Positions 36,040 through 43,824 of a stretch of 64,000 nucleotides of DNA are shown piece after piece. The stretch is taken from NCBI GenBank assembly GCA_900755095.1, contig CAAEFE010000095.1, forward strand, positions 62,001 through 126,000, in the 5' to 3' direction. The notes below the pieces were generated by a model that saw only the letters and a list, made by a program, of their open reading frames with translations, was not told the origin of the DNA and did not search any database. Within the stretch, counting starts at the first letter, position 1; each line of letters opens with the position of its first letter. This stretch comes from an uncultured Bacteroides sp. Lineage in GTDB: Bacteria > Bacteroidota > Bacteroidia > Bacteroidales > Bacteroidaceae. The position numbers and the translations under genes are program-made.

Positions 36040-36891
36040 TTATACAATCATCTTTTCAATCGGCAGTACCAAAATACCTTCTGCTCCCAGTCCTTTCAAT
36101 TTTCCGATAATTTCCCAAAAACGTTTTTCATCAAGTACTGTATGAACAGAACACCAGCCTTCCTGTGCCAATGGCATCACTGTAGGACTCTTCATACCGG
36201 GCAATACAGCTATGATTTCTTCCAGTTTGTCTTTTGGAGCATTCATCAATACATATTTTTTATCTTCAGCTGTTTTTACTGCGTTCATACGGAACAGCAA
36301 TTCTTCGAGCACTTCTTTTTTCTCTTCGCTCATGTTCTTGTTGCCAATCAACAATGCTTCCGACTTCATTACAACTTCCACTTCTTTCAAGCGGTTGCTG
36401 ACCAAAGTAGAACCGGAACTTACAATATCAAAAATGGCATCAGCCAATCCAATACCCGGAGACACCTCTACCGAACCGGTTATCACATGTATTTCGGCAT
36501 TTACGCTATTTTTTTTCAGGAAGTTACGAAGAATAACCGGATAAGAGGTAGCAATCTTCTTGCCTTCAAACCATGACAAACCGGGATATTCAATATCCTT
36601 CGGCATAGCCAGTGACAGACGACATTTGCTGAATCCCAGACGTTTGACAATTTCCGCATCTTCCTCCTTTTCCATAAACTCGTTCTCACCAACAATTCCC
36701 AAATCAGCTACCCCGGTAGCTACCGTTTGCGGAATATCATCATCACGAAGAAATAGAACTTCGATAGGAAAGTTAGAAGACTGTACCAACAAGGTACGTT
36801 TAGTAGTGCTTAACTTGATATCTGACTCTTCTAAAAGTGCCATTGTCTCTTCGAAGAGACGTCCTTTGGCTTGTACTGCGATTCTTAACAT
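36040..36891 (-). CDS. hisG: ATP phosphoribosyltransferase, long form
   Basis: This is the first enzyme of histidine synthesis (ATP plus PRPP). At 283 residues it is the long, hexameric form with a C-terminal ACT-like regulatory domain (VLPGMKSPTVMPLAQEGWCSVHTVL) that binds histidine for feedback inhibition. The catalytic part has LRIAVQAKGRL, GVADLGIVGEN and the PRPP-binding DAIFDIVSSGSTL. It opens the hisGDCB operon behind a histidine attenuator. Confidence 0.96.
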   Translation of the reverse strand: MLRIAVQAKGRLFEETMALLEESDIKLSTTKRTLLVQSSNFPIEVLFLRDDDIPQTVATGVADLGIVGENEFMEKEEDAEIVKRLGFSKCRLSLAMPKDIEYPGLSWFEGKKIATSYPVILRNFLKKNSVNAEIHVITGSVEVSPGIGLADAIFDIVSSGSTLVSNRLKEVEVVMKSEALLIGNKNMSEEKKEVLEELLFRMNAVKTAEDKKYVLMNAPKDKLEEIIAVLPGMKSPTVMPLAQEGWCSVHTVLDEKRFWEIIGKLKGLGAEGILVLPIEKMIV

Positions 36892-36948
36892 GACTTTATT
36901 TAATTACTAATTATTAATTACAAATACAATCTGCGTTGAAAAACAAAA

Positions 36949-36974
36949 AAGGCTTACCGCATTCGGTAAGCCTT
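36949..36974 (-). terminator. Attenuator terminator of the his operon
   Basis: A perfect 11-bp stem (AAGGCTTACCG at 36949-36959 with CGGTAAGCCTT at 36964-36974) has a 4-nt loop and is followed on the minus strand by a run of T. It lies between the His-rich leader peptide and hisG, and would stop transcription when histidyl-tRNA is plentiful. Confidence 0.88.
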
Positions 36975-37020
36975 CGTTATCGTTTATATAGTTATACACA
37001 ATATCATCCACGCCCACCGA

Positions 37021-37068
37021 TTATTCGTTAGGAAAATGATGATGATGATGTGTAGCTGTATATTTCAT
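37021..37068 (-). CDS. hisL: His-operon leader peptide with five consecutive His codons
   Basis: A 15-residue reading frame MKYTATHHHHHFPNE starts at ATG 37068 and stops with TAA at 37023-37021. Five CAT codons in a row are the hallmark of a histidine attenuator: a ribosome stalled at them for lack of charged tRNA-His would prevent folding of the downstream terminator. It lies 21 nt after a near-perfect promoter and 47 nt before the terminator stem. The peptide needs no function of its own. The five-His run, the position and the terminator together make this assignment strong. Confidence 0.9.
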   Translation of the reverse strand: MKYTATHHHHHFPNE

Positions 37069-37088
37069 ATTTCTTTTATTAACTGCGA

Positions 37089-37120
37089 CAAAAGTAAAGT
37101 ATTTGTTTGATACTACCAAA
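37089..37120 (-). promoter_or_regulatory. Promoter TTTG-N20-TACTTTTG of the his operon
   Basis: The minus-strand TTTG (37120-37117) and TACTTTTG (37096-37089) are 20 nt apart. The -7 ends 21 nt before the leader-peptide ATG. Confidence 0.78.
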
Positions 37121-37130
37121 CATTTATCAC

Positions 37131-37146
37131 AAAAACTTAAGTTTTT
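37131..37146. repeat. Perfect 16-bp palindrome after the thioesterase gene
   Basis: AAAAACTTAAGTTTTT lies 3 nt beyond the thioesterase stop and just upstream of the his promoter. It may be a weak terminator or a binding site. Confidence 0.4.
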
Positions 37147-37149
37147 ATT

Positions 37150-37641
37150 TCAAATTAATGGTAATATCTCTTCCGATTCTACATCACATTTCGAAAAATG
37201 CATTTCATCTTTCGACTTTTCTTTCGAGAAAGTAAAGTAAGTACAAACTGATTCTGTACAGACTTCTCCATCCTTATTATATAACTTTGCTTCAACAATA
37301 ACGATGTTCCGCTTTACCTCTTTAATAGACGCGCGTAATACGATATGAGAATCTTTGGTATCAATCGATTTTCGGTAACGAGTTTCCATCTTCGACGTCA
37401 CCCCCGTGGTTTGTAGTTTACGAAGTATAACCCAGGCACAGATTTCATCCATCAAGACAGCTTGAATACCGCCATGCAAGGTATCAATCCAGCCTTGATA
37501 TTCGGGACGTGGTTTCCAAATGCTTACCACTTCGTCACCATCTTCGTAAAATTCCATTTTTAATCCGGCTTCATTATTGGAAGCACAACCAAAGCAGTTG
37601 TACCCTTCCAAACCTTTCCAGGGGTTTATTATCTTCTTCAT
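37150..37641 (-). CDS. PaaI-like hotdog-fold thioesterase
   Basis: The protein of 163 residues has a hotdog domain with the HGGIQAVLMDEICAWV motif on the central helix, in which the HGG and Asp/Glu form the active site of PaaI/FcbC-like acyl-CoA thioesterases. A short N-terminal CFGCASNNEAGLKMEFYEDGD segment precedes it, as in many Bacteroidetes members. The substrate acyl-CoA is unknown. It stands alone, upstream of and in the same direction as the his operon, with a TATATTTG -7 candidate at 37671-37678. Confidence 0.85.
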   Translation of the reverse strand: MKKIINPWKGLEGYNCFGCASNNEAGLKMEFYEDGDEVVSIWKPRPEYQGWIDTLHGGIQAVLMDEICAWVILRKLQTTGVTSKMETRYRKSIDTKDSHIVLRASIKEVKRNIVIVEAKLYNKDGEVCTESVCTYFTFSKEKSKDEMHFSKCDVESEEILPLI

Positions 37642-37670
37642 AGTTCTCTCTTTTAGTTAGTTTTACTTCC

Positions 37671-37678
37671 CAAATATA
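37671..37678 (-). promoter_or_regulatory. Candidate -7 element TATATTTG for the thioesterase gene
   Basis: TATATTTG on the minus strand matches TAnnTTTG, 29 nt before the ATG at 37641. The -33 is unclear. Confidence 0.4.
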
Positions 37679-37714
37679 AGCAATTTATGGAAAAGAGAAG
37701 CCTTTTTCGTCGAT

Positions 37715-39622
37715 TTACTTTCTGATGCAACGAATGGCAAAGGCTTTTGTATCAACACCTGCATTAGATTCTTCAATGATATCCGTATCACTTTTCAGAT
37801 AGAAAACCTTGATATCGATAGCGGCATTTGCATTATCCAGTGTCCAATATGCCAGATGTTTTTTCTCGTAATCAGTTTGAAAAGCCCCCACATACATTCC
37901 TACAGGTATTCCATTAAAACCGGATAAATTAGTTGCAGACTGTACCTGTTCTCCCGCTTTCAAAGGTAACCAAGTACCTGATTTCAGCAAAGAAGCCTCT
38001 CCATTCAGATAGTCTTTTAAAATGTTCCAGTCTTTCCAATCCGGTATACTCCAATGAGCAGGCAGAATTTTATTAGAAAGTACTACATTAGCTGTATAAA
38101 AATAGTGTTCCGTAGCAGATTGCAGATATCCGACAACATTCGCTGTCACTGCATCCAGTCTGGGAAGTGCTTCACCGCCAACATACGAAGATGCCTCCAG
38201 ATTATCCCGCATCCAATATTGTGTTCCAATCTTCACTAACGGATAATTATGAATGATTCCTCCACGTACATCACGAACGATATCTTCCAAAGCCAAAACA
38301 GATAGTACGTCATCTGCTGTCGTAACAGATAAAGAAACGGTTCCGTTTGCCATCACATATACATTATTACGAATCGGCAAAGTTCCGTCAACATAGGCCA
38401 ATAAGTGATCTTCCATATTCCATGATATGCTTCCTCCATTCACTTTTCCGGATTTCCCTAGTAACTGTGCCACAACACCTTGAGATAAGTCCACACTACC
38501 ATCTTTTTTCATCGGATAGGCAACGATTGCCTGCGAAGAAAATTCCGAAGTAACAAGATACTCCTTACATATTTCGGCTACTTGCTTTCCCGAATGTAAC
38601 ACTTTATACACATTCGACTTTTCAAAAGTCAACTTCGAAACATCTATGTATTTATGAAGCGTGACCGATTCTGTATGATCTATTTCGGTTCCGTCCCAAT
38701 CTCCGATTTCCCCATTCACTTTGCTCATTAATACATCTTCGGCTGATACAAACTTTATTTCCAATTCGCGCTGCTTTCCACTTTTTAATTGTAAAGTAGA
38801 TGGTAATGGGCTTGTATATAGCTTTCCTGCAGCTTCCAACGTTATGTATTGGTATCCCGGAGTCGCCTCCTGCGGTATCAAAATAAATTCCTTTCCTATC
38901 AGTCGTCCGTCTTTTATCTCCCATTCTCCTGCAGGAATAATATCTTTCTCTTCGGAATAACCAGAGAAAGTCTTTTTCTGAAAATCATAACTTGTTTTAG
39001 TATAAAAGCCACTCACCGAAAGCGTAGGCTTAACGGATAACATATCTTCCAAATTCTCCCCCTCTCCAGGAATAAGAACAATTTTCAGACGAAAAAACTG
39101 ATGATTATAGGTCAGAGCGACCGCCTCCTTACTGGCTAAGACCTCTTCTTTAGAAGCAATTAGGAAATCAGAATGTGAATAATCGTCAGGAATATTTTGA
39201 GTCGTTGAAACCGCCACCTGCATGGTACTCTCCCCTATCCCCACGCCACTCTTTTGATAAGGATAATAACTGATTAAATTCAATGTAACTCCATCATCCG
39301 GATAGTATACCGATTCGTTAGATTCAAACTCACCATTGGATGAACGTATGAAATGAAGATTATCCACATAACGTTCTTCTTGCATTGTAGTGGTTCCGGC
39401 AAGAGCAAACAGACCGACTTCATCCCCTTCGGCAAAGTTATTATTTGCCATACGGGTACCAACTGATTCACGAATATCGGCAATAAATTTCAATGGAATA
39501 TCCCCATTATTAACACTATCCTCCTCTTCCTCCGAAATATGGTTCACACAAGCACTAAGCAAGATAGTACAAAAAACAAATAAACCCACGCCCCTTTGTA
39601 GGTTATAAAATAGTTTCATCAT
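37715..39622 (-). CDS. Fimbrillin-like lipoprotein with FISUMP-type C-terminal domain
   Basis: The protein of 635 residues has a lipobox LLSAC (Cys25). The N-terminal half matches the Bacteroidetes fimbrillin (Mfa/FimB-like) pattern: IPLKFIADIRESVGTRMANNNFAEGDEVGLFAL, then YYPDDGVTLNLISYYPYQ, and SDFLIASKEEV followed by a LTYNHQFFRLKIVL strand. The last 200 residues (VKIGTQYWMRDNLEASSYVGG, PAHWSIPDWKDWNILKDYL, FAIRCIRK) look like the Fibrobacter major-paralogous (FISUMP) domain. It would be a surface adhesin or pilus subunit or tip. No other fimbrial gene adjoins it. Confidence 0.75.
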   Translation of the reverse strand: MMKLFYNLQRGVGLFVFCTILLSACVNHISEEEEDSVNNGDIPLKFIADIRESVGTRMANNNFAEGDEVGLFALAGTTTMQEERYVDNLHFIRSSNGEFESNESVYYPDDGVTLNLISYYPYQKSGVGIGESTMQVAVSTTQNIPDDYSHSDFLIASKEEVLASKEAVALTYNHQFFRLKIVLIPGEGENLEDMLSVKPTLSVSGFYTKTSYDFQKKTFSGYSEEKDIIPAGEWEIKDGRLIGKEFILIPQEATPGYQYITLEAAGKLYTSPLPSTLQLKSGKQRELEIKFVSAEDVLMSKVNGEIGDWDGTEIDHTESVTLHKYIDVSKLTFEKSNVYKVLHSGKQVAEICKEYLVTSEFSSQAIVAYPMKKDGSVDLSQGVVAQLLGKSGKVNGGSISWNMEDHLLAYVDGTLPIRNNVYVMANGTVSLSVTTADDVLSVLALEDIVRDVRGGIIHNYPLVKIGTQYWMRDNLEASSYVGGEALPRLDAVTANVVGYLQSATEHYFYTANVVLSNKILPAHWSIPDWKDWNILKDYLNGEASLLKSGTWLPLKAGEQVQSATNLSGFNGIPVGMYVGAFQTDYEKKHLAYWTLDNANAAIDIKVFYLKSDTDIIEESNAGVDTKAFAIRCIRK

Positions 39623-39926
39623 ATTTATTTTTTAATTTCCCAATAGAAACTTTTGATTGAACAGAAAGAATAGCATAAGAGGAAGTATTCGCTTTCGGTT
39701 ATGGGATACTGAACAACACGTCTGTTGTACTGAGGAATCATCAATTTCAAGATATCATTTTGATGTCTTGAAAGCAAAAGTATATAATTATATTAAGTCG
39801 GAGTATAGTTTCTATAGGAAAATTTTACATTTTTCATCTATAACGCAAACAATCAACAAGTTACAAACGACTAGTCAGGAACAAAGAATTAAACTCTCAC
39901 ATTATTATATTAAGAGCCTGCTAATT
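39623..39926. other. 304-bp region between the fimbrillin-like and DUF2490 genes
   Basis: No coding potential was seen. It holds a 13-bp inverted repeat (39745-39773, TTT loop, one G-T pair) right after a minus-strand TACTTTTG element (39782-39775), and a weak 6-bp hairpin at 39713-39728. Confidence 0.55.
39745..39782 (-). promoter_or_regulatory. -7 element followed by a hairpin, upstream of the fimbrillin-like gene
   Basis: TACTTTTG (39782-39775) is a Bacteroides -7. One base later begins a 13-bp inverted repeat, TTTCAAGATATCA with its near-perfect complement (39745-39773). The transcript would start inside the repeat, so it may be an operator. Confidence 0.45.
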
Positions 39927-40583
39927 TCAGAAAGAATATCCCACTTCTATTCCGGCAATGTGTCTGCCTTGCGAAGATGCATATTGATAACAATAGAATG
40001 CATCCAACGACCAACGTTTGGCCAAAGCTATTTCTACTCCGGGACGATAACGCATACGATCGGCTCTCCAAAAAGAAACGTCATCCAAACTCTGATAGAT
40101 TTCAACAGAGAAATAGGGAGAAACAATTCCTTTTGTAGGAGCATAAGATAATTTCAAGCGGGAACGCAAACGAGTTTCAGAGTTGCCACGATCAAAAGTC
40201 TGCTGAAATCTTTCCCTTACAGCTACTTTCAACCATTGATAACGAAAACTGGCAGTAGCAGTTATATGATAGCGATGCCTGAATTTCCAGTCCGAGTCAC
40301 CCAAATTCCGAAGATGGGTTTCATAGCCAACACCCAGATTCAAAAATGAATAGGGCCGGTAACTTCCGCCAACAGTCAGCCCCCAACGATCCAATTTACT
40401 CACATCATCTTTCATGCGCAATTCCAAATCACCTGAAACTGAAAACCGGGAATCTATCTTATGATTTACCTTGAATTTAGTCCATGTATTGAAATCGTCA
40501 CTTTGTGCCCATGCAGAAAATGATATTCCAAGCAACAGCGCAAATAATAGCCAAGTCTTAGTATTTAATAATATTCTACTCAT
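39927..40583 (-). CDS. DUF2490 outer-membrane-type protein
   Basis: The protein of 218 residues has a signal peptide ending FSAWA-Q. The mature chain is made of alternating amphipathic strands ending in an aromatic residue (GIEVGYSF), which suggests a small outer-membrane beta barrel. The pattern FNTWTKFKVNHKIDSRFSVSGDLELR and RYRPGVEIALAKRWSLDAFY is that of DUF2490. Its function is unknown. It is monocistronic, with a promoter at 40604-40634. Confidence 0.82.
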   Translation of the reverse strand: MSRILLNTKTWLLFALLLGISFSAWAQSDDFNTWTKFKVNHKIDSRFSVSGDLELRMKDDVSKLDRWGLTVGGSYRPYSFLNLGVGYETHLRNLGDSDWKFRHRYHITATASFRYQWLKVAVRERFQQTFDRGNSETRLRSRLKLSYAPTKGIVSPYFSVEIYQSLDDVSFWRADRMRYRPGVEIALAKRWSLDAFYCYQYASSQGRHIAGIEVGYSF

Positions 40584-40603
40584 TGATTTTCGGGTTAAAG
40601 TAG

Positions 40604-40634
40604 CAAAGATAGTAAATTATTCTACGCAAAGAAA
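40604..40634 (-). promoter_or_regulatory. Promoter TTTC-N19-TATCTTTG of the DUF2490 gene
   Basis: The minus-strand TTTC (40634-40631) and TATCTTTG (40611-40604) are 19 nt apart, 20 nt before the ATG. Confidence 0.6.
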
Positions 40635-40703
40635 AAGCATGATACTGAAAAGATTCTGAAAAGATTATATTCGTATTCTGTCTAAATTCTCATTTGCATA
40701 TTG

Positions 40704-40711
40704 TATCTTTG
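40704..40711 (+). promoter_or_regulatory. Candidate -7 element TATCTTTG for the AAA/PD-(D/E)XK gene
   Basis: TATCTTTG matches the Bacteroides -7 and lies 26 nt before the ATG. The -33 is not clear. Confidence 0.45.
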
Positions 40712-40737
40712 CGTAAGAAACTCTAAAATCATCGGAT

Positions 40738-42303
40738 ATGGACAACTTGATGCGTAAACTTCCTATTGGAATACAAACATTCGAAGGGATACGGAAGGAC
40801 AATTATCTTTATGTGGATAAAACTGCACTTGTATGGCGTATGGCTAACCTAGGAAAACCATATTTTCTAAGCAGACCGCGTCGCTTTGGTAAAAGCTTAT
40901 TAATTTCTACATTCGATGCTTATTTTCAAGGAAAAAAAGAGCTATTCGATGGTTTGGCTATTGAACAACTGGAGACGAAATGGGAACAACATCCTGTTCT
41001 ACATCTTGATCTGAATGCCAAAAAATATGAAACGGCAGCAGATTTAATTGCAATGCTAAACCAATATTTAGAAAAATGGGAAGCTATTTACGGCAATGAG
41101 AAAAAAGACCGTAGCCCTGAGGAGCGCTTTAGTTATGTAATCGAACAAGCTTCCTTGAAAACAGGAAAAGGTGTCGTCGTATTGGTGGACGAATACGACA
41201 AACCGCTTTTGCAGGCTATTACCCGTCCGAAATTATTCGAAGACTATCGTCAGACATTAAAAGCCTTTTATGGAGTACTAAAAAGCGCCGACGCATATCT
41301 CCGTTTTGTTTTCCTGACCGGAGTTACGAAGTTCTCACAAGTCAGCGTATTCAGCGATTTGAATCAGTTGAATGATATTAGTCTCGACTATTCTTACGCC
41401 ACACTTTGCGGCATCACCCGTGAAGAACTAAAGAGTACTTTCGAACCCGAAATTGAAGTTTTCGGGCACAAAAATCATCAGACTCCAGAAGAGGTAGTCA
41501 CAGCAATGGAACGCAACTATGACGGCTATCATTTTCATCCGGATGGTGCAGGAGTATTCAATCCGTTCAGTGTGTTGAATGCTTTCAGCAAACTGGAGTT
41601 GGGTAGCTATTGGTTCCAGACTGGCACACCGACATTTTTGGTTGAACTACTGCAAAAAAGTGAGTATGATCTCCGTACTTTATTAAATGGCATAGAAGCA
41701 CCTGCATCTTCTTTTGCAGAATACAGAATGGATGCTAATAATCCCGTACCGCTGATTTATCAAAGTGGATATTTGACTATTAAGGATTACGACAGACGGT
41801 TTAATAATTATTTACTTGACTTTCCTAACGATGAGGTACGTTACGGATTCATTAACTTTCTTGTGCCATTCTACACTCCGATGAAGAACAATGATCAGGG
41901 ATTTTATATTGGAAAATTCATTGATGAATTGGAGAAAGGTGATTACGAATCTTTCCTCACCCGTCTGGAAGCTTTCTTTGCCGATATTCCGTATGAATTG
42001 AATGACCAGACTGAACGCCACTATCAGGTTATCTTCTATCTCGTATTCAAATTGATGGGACAATTCACGGAAGCGGAAGTGCGCAGCACCCGTGGACGTG
42101 CCGATGCTATGGTTAAAACGCCGAAATATGTCTATGTGTTTGAGTTCAAATTAAATGGAACAGCAGAAGAAGCGATGAAGCAAATTGACGAGAAAGGATA
42201 TCTGATTCCTTATCAGAAAGACCATCGGGAAATAATAAAAATCGGAGTGGAATTTAGTGCGGAAACTCGCAATATCAATCGTTGGCTGGTAGAGACGAGG
42301 TAA
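40738..42303 (+). CDS. AAA-like ATPase fused to a PD-(D/E)XK nuclease-like domain (DUF1703 type)
   Basis: The protein of 521 residues starts KLPIGIQTFEGIRKDNYLYVDKT and has a P-loop-like RPRRFGKSLLISTF near residue 50. A VVLVDEYDKPLLQ Walker-B segment and FLTGVTKFSQVSVFSDLNQLND follow. The C-terminal VYVFEFKLNGTAEEAMKQI has the ExK core of PD-(D/E)XK nucleases. This family is multicopy in Bacteroides genomes and its role is unknown; mobile-element or defence functions have been suggested. It is a single gene bordered by its own promoter and two hairpins. Confidence 0.85.
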   Translation: MDNLMRKLPIGIQTFEGIRKDNYLYVDKTALVWRMANLGKPYFLSRPRRFGKSLLISTFDAYFQGKKELFDGLAIEQLETKWEQHPVLHLDLNAKKYETAADLIAMLNQYLEKWEAIYGNEKKDRSPEERFSYVIEQASLKTGKGVVVLVDEYDKPLLQAITRPKLFEDYRQTLKAFYGVLKSADAYLRFVFLTGVTKFSQVSVFSDLNQLNDISLDYSYATLCGITREELKSTFEPEIEVFGHKNHQTPEEVVTAMERNYDGYHFHPDGAGVFNPFSVLNAFSKLELGSYWFQTGTPTFLVELLQKSEYDLRTLLNGIEAPASSFAEYRMDANNPVPLIYQSGYLTIKDYDRRFNNYLLDFPNDEVRYGFINFLVPFYTPMKNNDQGFYIGKFIDELEKGDYESFLTRLEAFFADIPYELNDQTERHYQVIFYLVFKLMGQFTEAEVRSTRGRADAMVKTPKYVYVFEFKLNGTAEEAMKQIDEKGYLIPYQKDHREIIKIGVEFSAETRNINRWLVETR

Positions 42304-42316
42304 ATATGATAAAACA

Positions 42317-42351
42317 TTTCGGGAAGAATCGTAGCTACGAACTTCCCGAAA
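42317..42351. terminator. Nested hairpin after the AAA/PD-(D/E)XK gene
   Basis: TTTCGGGAAG (42317-42326) pairs with CTTCCCGAAA (42342-42351), and the inner stem TCGTAG/CTACGA fills the loop. It lies 13 nt past the stop. Confidence 0.6.
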
Positions 42352-42374
42352 TAAAAACCGATACCATTGAAAAT

Positions 42375-42410
42375 AAACACTTGTTATCCTCTTTTGGAAA
42401 CAAGTGTTTT
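42375..42410. terminator. Intrinsic terminator at the end of the MFS transporter operon
   Basis: AAACACTTGTT (42375-42385) pairs with AACAAGTGTTT (42399-42409), followed by T. It lies between convergent genes and probably serves both. Confidence 0.7.
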
Positions 42411-42435
42411 TCAATCTAACCTAATATACCTGAAA

Positions 42436-43812
42436 CTAATCTGACTCTTTTGATTTTGCATTCCAAACCAATAATGCAAAGAATACCGACAGCAGAGCCG
42501 CTCCTATCCAGAACCAATTGATATAAGTGAAATCATAAACATCGACTCCATTCTGAACCGTCTTCTGCCCCTCTATCAGAACACCACTCATTACATCCTG
42601 TAATCCGGCCCCAATATAACTGGCAATGCCGACTACCCCCAATGCTGCTCCCGACGCATTGCGAGGAGCAATATCGACTGCCATCAGGCCACCTAAAAAA
42701 CAAATGAGAACTCCGATACCCAAACCGAAAAGAACCATAGCCAACACATCTATCCAAAAGTGTACACCGGGAACCAACAAGAACAGGCTAAGTGCAAGAA
42801 CATTCATCAATCCGAAAATCAGGGCGGGAACATTTCGACGACCGCCAAATAACTTGTCAGAAATAACACCCGAAAATATGGTACCTACGATACCACAGAC
42901 TGGACAAATGGAAATAATGAAGCTGGCATCCAACGTGGAATATCCTTTTTGCGCTTCTAGATAAAAAACACCCCAGCTATTGATAGCATAGCGACTGATA
43001 TACATAAAAGCACTCGAAAGAGCCAGTATCCAGATGGCAGGCATCATCAATACCTGGCGTTGGGCTTTATTAAAGTCTGTCGTTTCCACCACACTCATCT
43101 CCTCTTTCTGTTTGGGAGCATTTACAGGAGGAAAGCCCTGACTCTCGGGAGTGTCATGGAAGAACTTCCACACAATTAAAGCACCAAGCAAACCAACAAT
43201 ACCGGCACCGAAGAAACCGTATCTCCACCCCAATACACTAACGATAGACGCAACAATTAGGAAGGTCAACGCCTCACCGATATTGTGGCTGGCAGACCAA
43301 AATCCGTAATAGGAACCTCGTTCTTTGTCCGTGAACCAACGGGAAAGTCCCACTACACAAGAAGCAGCACCCATAGACTGAAACCAGCCACTAATCCCCC
43401 AAAGGAGAGCAAACAGAATAAAAGAATGGGTAAAACCCAGGCACAGGTTCACTAAAGCAGTTACCAGTAAACCGGTAGTCATAAAGCGGTTGATATTGCT
43501 ACGGTCGGCCAGAAAACCATTCGTAAATTTTCCAAGGGCGTAAGTAAAGAACAATACCGAACCGATAATTCCCAGTTCTGTTTCGGAGAAAATTCCTTCA
43601 TCTACGATGGGCTTCTTCACGACATTCAGGCTAAGACGACAAACATAGTACATGCCGTAACCGAAAGTGGCTGAAAGAAAAGTAGACCATTTCAGGTATT
43701 TCAGACGACGGGCATCGGAATGAAGATGTTGTGAGCCGGATGAAGACAAAGCTTCCCCGTTACAAGGTCTCGGTGAAGAGACCTTGTAAAAGTTTATAAG
43801 TTGTTTCAACAT
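42436..43812 (-). CDS. MFS transporter, organophosphate:phosphate antiporter type (GlpT/UhpT-like)
   Basis: This 458-residue inner-membrane protein has twelve predicted helices. The motifs YVCRLSLNVVKKPIVDEGIFSETELGIIGS, FTYALGKFTNGFLADRSN and GISGWFQSMGAASCVVGLSRWF are those of OPA transporters for glycerol-3-phosphate or hexose phosphates. Its gene follows a glycerophosphodiesterase by 12 nt, so glycerol-3-phosphate is the likely substrate (inference). An oddity is the N-terminal stretch FYKVSSPRPCNGEALSSSG, whose coding DNA contains a perfect 11-bp hairpin (43761-43788). It is the last gene of the second SusCD operon. Confidence 0.88.
   Translation of the reverse strand: MLKQLINFYKVSSPRPCNGEALSSSGSQHLHSDARRLKYLKWSTFLSATFGYGMYYVCRLSLNVVKKPIVDEGIFSETELGIIGSVLFFTYALGKFTNGFLADRSNINRFMTTGLLVTALVNLCLGFTHSFILFALLWGISGWFQSMGAASCVVGLSRWFTDKERGSYYGFWSASHNIGEALTFLIVASIVSVLGWRYGFFGAGIVGLLGALIVWKFFHDTPESQGFPPVNAPKQKEEMSVVETTDFNKAQRQVLMMPAIWILALSSAFMYISRYAINSWGVFYLEAQKGYSTLDASFIISICPVCGIVGTIFSGVISDKLFGGRRNVPALIFGLMNVLALSLFLLVPGVHFWIDVLAMVLFGLGIGVLICFLGGLMAVDIAPRNASGAALGVVGIASYIGAGLQDVMSGVLIEGQKTVQNGVDVYDFTYINWFWIGAALLSVFFALLVWNAKSKESD
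43761..43788. repeat. Perfect hairpin inside the transporter 5' coding region
   Basis: TACAAGGTCTC (43761-43771) and GAGACCTTGTA (43778-43788) are exact inverted arms with the loop GGTGAA. It encodes the non-conserved N-terminal tail of the transporter. Confidence 0.6.
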
Positions 43813-43824
43813 GAAAAAGTCTAT

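Noticed and set aside
37034..37050. ATGATG repeat that looks like a microsatellite
   Set aside because: Read on the minus strand it is the run of five CAT codons of the his leader peptide.
41812..42063. Minus-strand frame within the AAA/PD-(D/E)XK gene
   Set aside because: It is a short shadow frame with no start signal, and the plus-strand protein is continuous through its nuclease motif.
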